Source of the DNA: Molanna angustata | Taxonomy: Eukaryota; Arthropoda; Insecta; Trichoptera; Molannidae | Length of the DNA stretch: 64,000 nt | Reading direction: 5' to 3' | NCBI GenBank assembly: GCA_963576475.1 | Contig: OY754972.1 | Span: 31,575,890-31,639,889, forward strand | Shown: one piece after another, positions 31,388 through 41,327 of the stretch | How the letters are laid out: every line of letters begins with the position of its first letter | How positions within the stretch are numbered: position 1 is the first letter of the stretch | Notes under the pieces: model-generated | What the model was told of the DNA's origin: nothing | What the model saw: the letters and a program-made list of their open reading frames with translations, nothing else | The model's database searches: none | Program-made: the position numbers and the translations under genes

Positions 31388-32873
31388 CTTTTTTTTTTTT
31401 TTTTGCGGGTGGCAGTTCTTGAGGAGAACACACTTAGGCCGATTGGCCCTTTGTGATACCACATTGGGGCTGTCCTCCCACTCACTCATCCCCCTTGAAC
31501 CAGCCTGAGCGGCAAATGAATGTCATAATGTCTGCAATGTCGGCCGACGCTATGTCAATTAAATCATCATAGAAGAAACTTCCCAAGGAGCTTCTCCTAA
31601 TTCTAGAGAGAGCAGGACAGTGACAGAGGAAGTGGACCACCGTCTCCTCCTCCTCCTCGTCTTGGCATGCTCTGCAGTAATCGTATGCCTCCAGCCCTAG
31701 CCTTCTGGCATGCTTTCCTATAACCCAGTGTCCCGTTAATACTGATATGACTCTGGCGAGTGAGTCTCTTCTGAACGAGAGTATTTCTCTGGTTCTTCTG
31801 AGATCATATTTTGGCCATGTTTGTCTGGCAATGGAGCATGTGCTCTCCTCAGACCACCTTTGGTCAGCACAAGCAATAATTTTCTCACTGACCCGGAGTT
31901 TACATGTTGCCATGGGGACTCCAGGTCTGTGTTTGATATTGTCTAGAGATAACAGGGTACCTGCTCTGGCAAGTTCGTCTGCCCTACAATTCCCCGCTAT
32001 ATTACTGTGACCCGGCACCCACATGATTTGTAGATTGAACCGCTCCGCTGCCCCATTTAAGATGTTGCGGCAGTTCAGGGCCACTCTAGAAGTAGTACTT
32101 ACGCCTTTTAAGGCTTTAATAGCCGCTTGGCTGTCTGTGAGAATACGGACAATGCTGTTTGATACTGCATTGCCTTGTATCCATTCTACTGCTTCCTGGA
32201 TTGCCAAGATCTCTGCTTGAAAAACACTACAGTGGTCCGGCAACCTGAAAGAAATGTTAATATTTAATTGCTCCGAAAAGACTCCTCCGCCCACCTTACC
32301 TTCCAGTTTTGACCCATCAGTGAAAAACACCTGAGCTTCATCGTGACGGATTAGATTCTCCTTCCACATTTCCCGCGAGGGGATTTGGGTTGAGAACCTG
32401 TTCTCGAAGAAAGGCTTGGGAATGACATAGTCGATACCTTCGGATGGCTTTTTGAACTCCTGAAGAACCATGGAGTGTCCAATGTGTGTCTCCCTCCAAG
32501 GGTTGACACAATTCATTCTTATGGCAGCTTTCGTTGCCATTTGTTTTCCTAGGAGGTCAAGCGGCATCAGATGCAGGATGGTGTCAAGGGCTTTTGATGG
32601 TGTAGTTCTCAGACAGCCAGTGGTTGTCACTTCTGCTAGTCTTTGAACTTTTGCCAGCTCTTTTAGGCGCACTCCTTTTTTCAAGCAGTGCCACCATACC
32701 ACCACTCCGTACATCATGACTGGCCTTATGACCGCCTTGTACATCCAGTGGGTTATCTTGGGGTGTAGTCCCCATCGTTTTCCCACAATCTTTCTGCAGG
32801 TGTACAGTGCATTTGTAGCTTTCCGTACTCTTTCCTGCGTGTTAGGCTTCCAGCTCAATCTCCAAACATACAT
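31319..32873 (-). mobile_element. LINE insertion with 17-bp target duplication
   Basis: AATCTCCAAACATACAT occurs at 31319-31335 and 32857-32873, flanking a minus-strand insertion (31336-32856). The insertion ends in a ~68-base poly(A) tract, seen as T at 31336-31404 with one C. It is 5'-truncated, starting within the RT C-terminal region. Target duplication, poly(A) and truncation are the signature of target-primed reverse transcription. Confidence 0.92.
31482..32856 (-). CDS. LINE ORF2 C-terminal part with RNase H (partial)
   Basis: About 457 codons remain open from the truncation point to TGA at 31482. The first ~170 residues are the post-RT region (WGLHPKITHWMYKAVIRPVM, YGVVVWW, CLRTTPSKALDTILHL). 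An RNase H domain follows with all four acidic residues visible: FFTDGSKLEGKVGGG, SVFQAEILAIQEA, ILTDSQAAIKAL and GNCRADELAR. The end has a CCHC knuckle (YDYCRACQDEEEE...HFLCHC). RNase H-bearing LINEs of this type belong to the I/LOA group in insects. Upstream codons into 32999 belong to the Helitron and are accidental. The fragment lacks the endonuclease and most of the RT, so it is not autonomous, but it has no internal stop. Confidence 0.85.
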
Positions 32874-33096
32874 ACATACCATCATGCTGTTTTGATATTC
32901 TGGGTAGGAAAAAAGGACTGACCTCCATACTGTCCAATCTTGACATACATACATACCTACATGTGTTGTATAGAAAACAAAATATCTTAAAATATTCAAT
33001 AATTTGTATTTATGGGTTTATAGTTTAGTATTTATTCTTCAACTATACATATTATCGCTATCGACAGTTGGATCTCATGTGTTACATGCAACTAGT

Positions 33097-33135
33097 TTAT
33101 AGAAAATTAAATTTTCTAGTTGGGGTGTTTCGGAT
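33097..33135 (-). mobile_element. Internal Helitron scrap
   Basis: TATAGAAAATTAAATT..CTAGTTGGGGTGTTTCGG matches the interior of the cluster Helitrons (e.g. around 7031-7064), in cluster orientation, directly abutting the 3' end of copy 8. Confidence 0.6.
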
Positions 33136-33249
33136 ACTAGTAATAATAATTATCAGTTCTTAATAATAATATATCTATTCCCGCATGTTCTTTAGATTGT
33201 GGGATAGACAGAGAGGATGAACGCCCTATCCTTATACACATTTCTTATT

Positions 33250-33690
33250 TTCAGAGACTGATTCGTCCAACGCCCTGCGACTGTCATCGTCGTTGGCTGC
33301 ATTAGGTCACGAAGCCGGCCCTTGGTGCTACCGTCCGATGAAGGGTGGCGGAGACTATCAAGATTGGTGACATAGTAGTGGTGGCAAGACCTGCCTGGCT
33401 AGTTGTGATGATCAGGCTGGTGGACCCTGTCAAGGGCACGTTGGACTTGCCTGAAGCTGGATGAGGATGGATTATGATCTGTTAGGGTTCGACAGTTCAG
33501 TTCCGACGGCCATCAGATGCAGTGTTGTGTGCAAACAGTTATATTCATTTTGTAAACATTTGTAATAATCGCTGTGTAACGCTCTCATATATATTTTTTT
33601 TTGTATAGGGAGCCCTTGTGCAGGTTTCCTATACTTTAAGTTTCTCTTTGTACTCTAACTAGTAAATCTATCTATCTATTATATTGAATA
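33250..33690 (+). mobile_element. LINE 3' end with TCTA tail
   Basis: Broken frames (SNALRLSSSLAALGHEAGP, YRPMKGGGDYQDW), then a 3' UTR with TTTTTTTTTTGTATAGGGAG and CCCTTGTGCAGG, ending in TCTATCTATCTAT (about 33667-33680). The GCCCTTGTGCAGG phrase and tetranucleotide tail are familiar from moth LINE 3' ends. Clade not determined. Confidence 0.5.
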
Positions 33691-35003
33691 CGTCTCCCTC
33701 CACAATCTGTCCGTGGCCATGTGCGCGTTTTGCCAGTAAAATAATTTTACCCAAATTTATTTTACGCTTTCAAAATATTTTTCCAATATAAAGAAATAAT
33801 TGAAACGAAAAAGTACAAAATTATCGTTTAAAATGTATTTTAAATATCAATTGACAGTATTATTGTTCAAAAAGGAATTTTAAACATCAATTTTATCAAA
33901 CGTTATTAACAAATCTGCGGAATACGTAATTGAATACTGGCAGCATTCTGCATACGCGTCAGTTGACGTTTGAGGTGAGTATTATTAAACGTCAAATATT
34001 TATTTTTTATTTGCTGTTATTTTGTTCATATTAGTTGATGGTTAAAGTACATAAGATAATCTATAAAACTGAGCGATATGAAAATCTATAAAACTGTTAT
34101 TATGTCCAGGACCCTTTTCAGGAGCCACGTTAGACAGGAATAATTCATTTGTTTTGTTACCAGCAGTGAGTACATGCAACATGAAATCAAAGGTGGGCTG
34201 ATTAAAAAAACAGGAAACAATACATATCATACCTTGCATTTGTTTAAATATATCATCTGATATAACAATACCTTTTAATATGCGTAAAAAAGTTTCTAAA
34301 GTTGGCATATGGACAAAATTTTGATCGTGTTGGACCACTACTATCAGAACCTATATAAAAATGTCGGGTGTTCCAGGGTACGCTCACAATCTGCATTAAA
34401 AGAACAAATTTTAGAAGGGTCACGTTAAGGAATTATTTCAAATGGATGTTTTCAATTGTATCACTCATCTAATAACAATGTAAATTAAATCATGATAACT
34501 TTGTATTGACTGATAATGTATGTATGTCCGTAATCATATATATGCTTTGAACAACATTTTGAAAATATTTATGTAAACGGTGAACATTTGTATGGATGTG
34601 GAGTTAGGTGTGTGGAGTTAGGTGCTCTATTAGAGATATGGTGTAATGGTATGTATACATACCTATATGTAATACAAATGTCCTACAATTTGATTTTACA
34701 TTTTTTTCTTTATATAATAAATTCAATAAACTAACAAAATATTTCAAAACCATCCAAATTTTTAAACAAACCATCGTCAATCTGTAACAACTATGTAATT
34801 TTATTCAAGTAAAATAGCAGTACGTAGGGAGGTCTTCGATCTAATACTTTCTGGAGAGCTTTTCCAACAATATATAATTCATGCATACATAGTTTGTGAA
34901 TCACTTTGTTTAAAGGACATAAGATAATCTAATAAACTGAATGATATGAAAATATATAAAACTGTTAGACATTACTGACTGTAATAACTTACAACTATAC
35001 CTG
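33691..35003. other. Mostly unassigned
   Basis: AT-rich. A segment at 34108-34205 (GGAGCCACGTTAGACAGGAA to AAAGGTGGGCTGATTAA) is repeated in the same orientation at 35841-35930. It probably derives from the same LINE lineage as the relic at 35130-35890. The 98-codon minus-strand frame over it shows no domain. Confidence 0.4.
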
Positions 35004-35111
35004 CCCCCCTAGACAACATGCCATTTAAGCTACGTGACAGCCACCAATTTCATACATTTCTATCGCTTAGCGATATAACGCTTAGCTTTAATGACATGTT
35101 GTCTAGGGGGG
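35004..35111. mobile_element. 108-bp MITE, CCCCCCTAG termini
   Basis: A perfect 17-bp TIR, CCCCCCTAGACAACATG, lies at 35004-35020 and inverted at 35095-35111, flanked on both sides by CTG. A relative with the same ends is at 56353-56494. Non-coding; the transposase superfamily is not determined by eye. Confidence 0.8.
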
Positions 35112-35129
35112 CTGGATAGACTAACTTCT

Positions 35130-35890
35130 TATTTTGTCTCTAATAAGCTGTTACTAAATGTAGAAAAATATCACTCCATTACATTCTCTAGGAAAATGAG
35201 TATAATACAATACACATACAAAATCAATAGGGAGACGATTGATAAGAAATCAGACTGTATAGACTAAGGTACCTATACAACTGAACAGTAAACTTTTATT
35301 TGACAAACACAATTACACTGAACGCTTATAAAATGTTGGGATTCCTGATCAGAGTATGTAAACCATTCACACAAATGAAAACATTTAGCTTACTGTATAA
35401 CACAATTCTTAGAAGTCAATTGGAACAAGCGTCAGTCAACTTGAATCCACAATATAATACATTAACAGTATAGAACGAATACAACAAATATTTTTGAAAC
35501 ATAATATATGAAGTACAAATTTGGTAATAACTACAAACATGAATTACAGACAAGAAGAAGGACCTCAGACTTAATGTACCTTTATGATAAATGATTCATA
35601 AATTATGACATAATAAACTTCAATATTGACTGTACAGACCTTATGAAAATTATTAACTTCAATATTGACAGTACAGACCTTATGAAAATTATTAACTTCA
35701 ACATACCAAACAAGACACACCTCAACGTTCTTTTTGGATTAAAAAAAAACACTAATGCCGCTCAGAATTCGCCATTGTACCAATGCCTTACCACATATAA
35801 TAATTTGGAAAAAATCAGTTCTGTGGACATATTATGTATGTTCAGGAGCCACGTTAGACAGGAATAATAATTTGTTTTGTTATCAGCAGT
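35130..35890 (+). pseudogene. LINE C-terminal relic (Jockey-like)
   Basis: Broken frames give SNKLLLNVEKYHSITFSRK, YKINRETIDKKSD, LEVNWNKRQSTLNPQYNTL, and the terminal TYNNLEKISSVDIL. The order matches the C-terminal part of the Jockey-like element on the minus strand at 24886-25660. Many stops. The stretch NIDSTDLMKIINFN is partly duplicated in tandem (35620-35700). Confidence 0.6.
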
Positions 35891-36419
35891 GAGTGCATGC
35901 AACATGAAATCAAAGGTGGGCTGATTAAGTCATAATTACTTATGTTGTTATTCTTTTTTATTATATTTGTTTAAAAAAAATATTATTGTACGTTGCCCAT
36001 TTTTACAAATAAATAAAAAAAAATAAGGGAAAATCAACAATGTTTGAGAGTTGAATGTTTTACATGTACCAAATATGTATTTCTTGAAAAGTATGCCTAT
36101 ATACATTGAAACATTATACATAATAATATTATGTACTTAAGTACAATTTTTTTTTTTTTTTAGAAATACGATTCATTTATATCAATAAATTATAACTTAT
36201 TGTTTAATTTCTACTATGGTTACATTATTAAACATTGAGCTAATCATATAATATAAATTAATGAATATCTTAATTACAAATCACTATTGATAACATTTAA
36301 TACTTTGTTGGTTCGATGAATACCTACCTGAATTGGTTCGATGTGCAGCGGTCATAGGTTGGTGCGAAGCGTTAAAAAAACGATGCGTGGCATAAAACAA
36401 ATGGCGCATAGCACCCAAA
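35891..36419. other. AT-rich, unassigned
   Basis: No supported feature. It includes a poly(T) run at 36150-36163. Confidence 0.35.
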
Positions 36420-36525
36420 GAAATGCGCGTAGCGCACAATAAAGGCGCACAGCGCCTAAAAAAATGGCGCGTAGCGCCAAACCGGGGTTGGGCCGCGAAA
36501 CGGCCAGGGGCGGAGCCCCTAGTAA
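36376..36525. repeat. Cluster of short GCGC palindromic units
   Basis: Four to five diverged units of the type GGCGC(A/G)TAGCGCC separated by A-rich linkers (36380-36480). They are followed by GGGCCGCGAAACGGCC and GGGGCGGAGCCCC, two further dyads. Composition differs sharply from the neighbouring AT-rich DNA. Function unknown; it may be the terminal part of a mobile element. Confidence 0.5.
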
Positions 36526-36699
36526 CTCGTCATATAATTGTCCATTTGCATCTGTTCGCCTTATACTTTTTCATTCTCATACAAAATATAATTTATTTTT
36601 TTGTTCTCTTTTAAATAATTCTGGCACTTCATATATACGTATTTATATTGTACGATGTCAAGCGACTAGGACGAGGCAAGGGTATTTACACCTTCGCGC

Positions 36700-37010
36700 T
36701 CCTTGGTTAGATCACCAACTTTTGGAATTAACCTCGTGAGTGTTGACATGGAATCCGAATCTGACTCCGTACCTCGGACTCGAAAAAAGAGGAAGAAAGC
36801 TCCAACTCCAACGTCCTCTGGATCTTCTGAAGCTGTACCCCCCCGTTTTCCTCGCTGCGACTTTCTGTACTGGTGCTGCGAAATACCTTGAACGGGCCAA
36901 AGAGCTGCTAAGGGTGATGGATGATTTGAATAAGATTCGCCTGAACTCCATGCTTAGAACCAACCTAGGCTGCTTCAGCACGGATATGGGACAGCATTTT
37001 CTTTTCTGTG
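36700..37010 (+). pseudogene. R1-type ORF1 N-terminal relic
   Basis: A frame from ATG 36749 reads MESESDSVPRTRKKRKKAPT, similar in design to the ORF1 start at 38219 (STSRKKRKKCSSPGGSP). After a frameshift it continues AKYLERAKELLRVMDDLNK. Basic/serine-rich N termini are usual for R1-clade gag-like proteins. Short and broken. Confidence 0.45.
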
Positions 37011-38218
37011 ACAATCAGTGTTTATTTACTTTCTTGTGCCTTAGATATCATTACGATTTTTAGATATAGTGACAAACCTGTGTACTCTTTTCTTTCTTGT
37101 GAATTATTCATAAACACGATTGTTTGTGAGCGACAACATGTGTTTCATGTAACTTTAACTTATTACTGCAGTGATATCTCTTATTTGTTAATTTTAGTGT
37201 AATTCTCTGTGGTATTGTCTGTTTTTCGTTCATAATCACGGTTATTTCTCATGTATTTCATGTGACTTAAACTAAAACTCGTTTCTGCGCAGAGGGTAAC
37301 AATAACTTTTTTTTCATTCGGCGGCTGTGCGCATGCGCGTGGCGAGTCACGTGGTGTGTGACGTCACGTTGCCCGCGTGCGCGTGACTTTTCGTGCGCCG
37401 TCGATGTGTCCAGCATCATCAGGACACACTGTGTCCCATTTTAGAAATTGTTGCTATAGGCGGCTAGAGCCTTGATACTTGGCCGCCATTATATGCTTTT
37501 TTTTCCTGTATAATATTCTTGTGTGGTGCCTCAAGCGGTCGGGTCTGATACGTTCACCCGAATTAGAAGTGGTGGCCTTAGGCGGTATAGGACGGCATAC
37601 TTAGCCGCCAATAAATACTTTTTTACTGCATGAATTTTTGTATAGTGCTTCAGGCGACCGAGTCCGACATGTTTGCCCGCACTGCTGTACATTTTTTGGG
37701 CGGCCGAACTGGGATGGGTCCCCTGAGCGAATCCTGTGGTGTTTAGGCGGCCGGGGCTTTTACGCTTGTCCGCAGCCCAGTACTTTTTCTCGGGCAGCCG
37801 GCCTGGGGTGGGTCCTCCGACCGAGGTGTTGTTGACTCACTACATTGAGATTCGTCTCCTTTTAAATTTTGTTTTTTTTTTTAAACTGAAATAAAGTGCA
37901 TGTTCTTACTGACAATATTATTTTCATTTTGTTTTTTAATTTAGTGCAGTGGACGCTTCTGAGCGGTCATAACGCTTGAAACGGTAATTTTTTCTGTCAA
38001 GTGTTTGTTTGTTTGTGCATCAGTTTCATGTCTCTCGCTTGAAGATACTGAAAAGTAAAAAACACCAAGTGTTACTGGTGTCTTCTGACTGGTCCTCGGT
38101 GGGGCCTACCAGCTGCGGGGCCCACGCCCGACTTACTATAGTCTGACACGGCTAAGCGTGTTCGACTTGAACCGGTAAACTTATACATGGCCTGGACTCT
38201 GTCCAAAGTCTTTCAATT
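37011..38218 (+). mobile_element. R1-type LINE 5' UTR with repeated GC modules
   Basis: 37440-37835 contains at least four related modules of 100-120 bp, each pairing an AGGCGG(C/T)-type start with a GGCCGCCA or TGCCCGCA end and a T-rich spacer. A CpG-rich stretch with GCGCATGCGCGTGGCG precedes (37325-37400). 37950-38218 leads into ORF1. Tandem 5' UTR modules commonly act as internal promoters in LINEs; here that is inference. Confidence 0.5.
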
Positions 38219-39255
38219 ATGATTACACCAGAGGTTGAAGATGAAGCGGCGACCTACACGCCAAGGAGGGCGCTCCAAAGATCGCCGAAAGCCACTGACA
38301 TGAATGTGGATGAGAGGAGCCAATGCGACACTGATGCTGCTACCACGGGTTTGAGTACTAGTAGGAAGAAACGTAAGAAGTGCTCGTCTCCGGGGGGCTC
38401 ACCGGCTGCTGACCTGGATAAAAACACGGGGAAACAGGGTACCTTGGAGTTTGTTAGGTTGGCCAAGGTCATCACTGAGGAATTAGCTAGTTTAAACATG
38501 ACCAAGACTAACCTGCAGGATAAGGCCAGGATCAAGTCCGCATCCACGCGAATCTTGGAACTGGCAGCTGCCGCGGAAGCAAAAATTGCTGCTCTCCAAG
38601 GAGAGATCAAGGGACTCAGGGCCTGCATACCTACTAATGGAAGCCCTGAAAAATCAGATGGTGAAGCCTACTGATGGCCGCCAGTCAAGCCTCCTGACGC
38701 TTGATGACAGTGCTTGGTCTGCTCTTGGACCTGTCAATAGGTGCCAAAATGCTGAGATCGTCAGGGTGAGAAACAGGGTAGTTGAGGCGAAACCGGCTAG
38801 ACCGGCTAGACCGGTAATTCTAATCAAGCCAACGGACCCACAGATGGGTTCCTTGGAAACGACGAAGAGGCTGTCAAGGTGAGGCGCACCAGAAATGCTG
38901 GTGTGGTCGTGGAGACCAGTAGCGCGGCTGAGGCGGCCAGGGGATCTGGCAGGGGATGGGTACATGGCGGAAGAGGTCAAGGGACTTAGGCCAAGAATGG
39001 CTATCATGGGTATTCCCAATGAGGTTGGCGACTCTGATAAGCTCGCGAAGGCATTATACAACCAGAACCTTAAAGGGAAAATGGACGAAGCAACCTTCCT
39101 CAAGGACTTCTCGATTATGTATAAATTCGGCAGAAAGAATGTGGATGACTACTGCTGCGTAGCCTTTATGCATCCAACGGCTAGGAAACTACTCCTTAAT
39201 GAAGGTTTCTGCTGCATAAACTGGAACTCTGTGAGAGGATTAGTGACTTTGTCAG
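38219..39255 (+). pseudogene. R1-type LINE ORF1 (gag-like), broken
   Basis: It starts at ATG 38219 and runs 151 codons (basic STSRKKRKK, then an Ala-rich coiled-coil-like segment ending EAKIAALQGEIKGLRA). It then shifts frame to ALGPVNRCQNAEIVRVRNR and KPARPARPVILIKP, shifts again to VKVRRTRNAGVVVETSSAAE, and again to LRPRMAIMGIPNEVGDSDKL...KGKMDEATFLKDFSIMYKFG and RKLLLNEGFCCINWNSVRG. This is the R1-clade gag order just before the CCHC knuckles. The knuckles themselves continue inverted at 39588-39256. In life the protein would coat LINE RNA. At least three frameshifts. Confidence 0.75.
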
Positions 39256-39588
39256 AGCCATCCGCTGCTATATTCATCATCTCCCTCGACAGCTCCAGCG
39301 CAGCAACCCTAGCGCGTCTCATGTTTATCTGATCCACCCTAAGCCGAGAGGAGCTAGCCATAATTGGTCATGGCTACCAACCTCTCAGATGCATTCTTGG
39401 CCGGCGGACAGTCCCGTGAGCCCGTTGCATGACTCGCCGGCTGCCTGAACCTGGTGCACGTGGCACACACAGGTGGGGAGTCCTTTTTCGTGCAAGCTGA
39501 GGACTCATGTCCTACCCCGGAGCAATGCCTGCAAATAACCTCCTTCTGCCCGCACCTAGACTGGGTGTGCCCATACATCTGACACATT
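39256..39588 (-). pseudogene. Inverted R1-type segment: gag zinc knuckles + ORF2 start
   Basis: On the minus strand this begins in the first knuckle (CQMYGHTQSRC), continues CRHCSGVGHESSAC and CATCTRFRQPASH, and ends ORF1 with RLVAMTNYG and a stop. Overlapping this, ORF2 opens MASSSRLRVDQINMRRARVA and then ALELSREMMNIAADGS, which is the R1 endonuclease N terminus. It is thus the piece that should follow 39255 on the plus strand, flipped. Its upstream end falls at the C-x-x-C of the first knuckle, directly against 5.8S rDNA. Confidence 0.75.
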
Positions 39589-39653
39589 TCGAACGCACAT
39601 TGCGGTCCGAGCAAAACGTAGTTTGTCGACGGACCACTCCTGTTTGAGGGTCG
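39584..39653 (+). rRNA. 5.8S rRNA, 3' fragment
   Basis: CATTTCGAACGCACATTGCG and GGACCACTCCTGTTTGAGGG are the conserved 3' third of 5.8S. The first ~90 bases are absent; the junction with the LINE shares ACATTT. Between the conserved parts the variable loop reads GTCCGAGCAAAACGTAG. A dispersed fragment, not a working rDNA unit. Confidence 0.85.
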
Positions 39654-39803
39654 CGCAACACGACACGACCAGACTTCCGCCGAGAGGCGGAGAGCGATGC
39701 CGGCGTTGCGGTCCGGGTGGCTGGCGGGGGGGGCAGAGTCTGTATATATATACACACACACACACACACACATACACACACACACACACACATATATCGT
39801 CGT
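39654..39803 (+). other. ITS2 (short, with CA microsatellite)
   Basis: It lies between the 5.8S end and the 28S start. A GC-rich part (CCGCCGAGAGGCGG hairpin) is followed by a CA tract at 39751-39793. About 150 bp is short for an insect ITS2. Confidence 0.75.
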
Positions 39804-39947
39804 CGACCTCAAATCAGGAGAGATCACCCGCCGAACTTAAGCATATCAGTAAGCGGAGGAAAAGAAACTAACGAGGATTCCCCGAGTAGCGGCGAGCGAA
39901 ACGGGAAGAGTCCAACTCTGAATCCTGCCGCCCGCGCGGGCGGCCGG
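39804..39947 (+). rRNA. 28S rRNA, 5' fragment
   Basis: CGACCTCAAATCAGGAGAGA, then CCGAACTTAAGCATATCAGT, AAGCGGAGGAAAAGAAACTA and TAGCGGCGAGCGAAACGGGA match the universal 28S start through the D1 border. CATATCAGT departs from the usual CATATCAAT, and the sequence breaks off after CCGCCCGCGCGGGCGG. A displaced copy of about 145 bp. Confidence 0.9.
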
Positions 39948-40818
39948 GAATAACATAAAAGGGACTGAATTAAAACAAGTGAAAATTTTACATATTATTT
40001 ATACACATAAGAATATCTCACAAAAAATTTATCACTGATACTTAACTACATTAAGAGTTATAGAGCAGTGAATTTCAGTAAAAACGCCACCCTTCTAAAC
40101 GCCCGTGCAGTATCAAGTTACCAAACGAGGGCTCAAATTGTTGCAGTTGACATTGGTAGAATGATGTTTAAATCATTACATACAATTAGTTATCAAATAT
40201 TTATACTTTTAAATAACAATGGGCAGTGATAACAATAGGTAAAAGTTCTAATTCTTAAACTTAACTTATCAATATATTTGTTGTATACATGCATACAGCA
40301 TGCACATAATATTGTTTCTCTATGTATTTAGATTTAAAACTTTAGTTGTACTTACTATTTATGGTCTCTCGTTGCTTTGGTTGGTTGGAAGAAATCTGCC
40401 ATTGTATACATTTTTTTAAAATTAATTTCTGGCGTTCCCCCTTATACAAAATTGTATACATTAATGTAAGTACATGAACTTAATAAATAAATGAAATGTA
40501 AAAAATATAAGAGGAATACGTTTTGTAACTCAATAACCTTTCTTTATTATTGACATAATATGAGTACATATGTTGCAACAAGTCAATGAAAGTATTGCAT
40601 GTGTAGACTTGAACTCTCCCATCTTCAACTTTCTGTAGTCTGTACTGCCTACAACTTTCCTGTTCTTACATATCTCTCTGCAAGTGGTGACATGAACATC
40701 CCCCACACATTCATTGCTTGGACATAGCTTCCAAGCCTCATCACACTTTGATGAGGCTCAGTTGGTGATAGTTCTTTGACTAGTGAACATGTCCTATCAG
40801 TGAAGTTTAAATTCGGAT
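39948..40818. other. Unassigned, with SINE tail and a possible exon remnant
   Basis: 40365-40410 (+) holds the moth SINE/LINE tail phrase GCTTTGGTTGGTTGGAAGAA and then ATCTGCCATTG. On the minus strand 40757-40530 is open for 75 codons without ATG and contains CDEAWKLCPSNECVGD, TTCREICKNRK and a TGA stop. It is cysteine-rich and could be an exon of a lost secreted protein, but it may also be chance. Confidence 0.35.
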
Positions 40819-41243
40819 TCCCCCCCTTATAACTTTTGATCCACTCAATTTACAGAGCCCAAAATTTCATATAAACAGTTATAGGCCTACAAAACTTTTA
40901 TAATCAGAATTGTGAATTTTTGTTTCAGTCAGGGGTTATCAACTTTTGAAATTTTGGTTTATTTTTCCATATATCTCAGAAACCATAAAAGCTAGAACGC
41001 TGAAAATTGGTATAAACCTCAAACAAAATCTCAAATTGGTTGTTTCAAAAAAATTCCAGGGTTTCTCAAACATTTTTTATTAAGAAAAATATTTTTTTTA
41101 TGATAAATTTATGAGTTTAACTGTATATTTCCAATTTTTTTAAAAATATCGAAAAAAGCCTAAATGCCCCAACTAGATAATTTAATTTTCTATAAAAAAT
41201 ATATATATATATATTGTAGAAGTACATCTCAATTTTTTTTACT
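40819..41243 (+). mobile_element. Helitron fragment (interior)
   Basis: Starts CCCCCCTTATAACTTTTGAT and runs through CAGGGGTTATCAACTTTTGA and CTAGATAATTTAATTTTCTA, the cluster Helitron interior in reverse orientation. Both termini are missing. Confidence 0.85.
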
Positions 41244-41281
41244 TCAGGTAGTTTTGTAAGTATTCAACACAGAAACAACAT

Positions 41282-41327
41282 ATTATTAGTGAGTCTCATT
41301 TCCTTGAAAATGAGACTCACTAATAAT
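41282..41327. repeat. Perfect 20-bp stem hairpin
   Basis: ATTATTAGTGAGTCTCATTT (41282-41301) and its exact complement (41308-41327) are separated by six bases. Not within a recognised element. Confidence 0.85.

Larger units (their letters stand above)
30976..33095 (+). mobile_element. Helitron copy 8, split by a LINE
   Basis: This is the opposite orientation to the cluster: the sense strand is plus, the 5' end is truncated near GTCAAAAAACACC, and the 3' end is the hairpin plus CAACTAG at 33095. A GT microsatellite (31061-31085) corresponds to the CA tract of the others. The LINE at 31336-32856 interrupts it, leaving Helitron sequence at 30976-31335 and 32857-33095. Confidence 0.85.

Noticed and set aside
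31232..31489. Poly-Phe and poly-Lys frames
   Set aside because: They are translations of the LINE poly(A) tract.
32857..32999. N-terminal extension of the RNase H LINE frame
   Set aside because: These codons are Helitron sequence upstream of the 17-bp target duplication, not part of the LINE.
38254..39103. Antisense frames over the R1-type ORF1
   Set aside because: Complementary shadows of the gag region; the sense strand matches the family motif order.
39354..39827. 157-codon minus-strand protein with zinc knuckles and a CV-repeat N terminus
   Set aside because: It is a chance fusion of an inverted LINE gag fragment with the antisense of 5.8S, ITS2 and a CA microsatellite.
39584..39947. 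Functional rRNA locus
   Set aside because: Only 70 bp of 5.8S and ~145 bp of 28S are present, bounded by LINE and AT-rich DNA.
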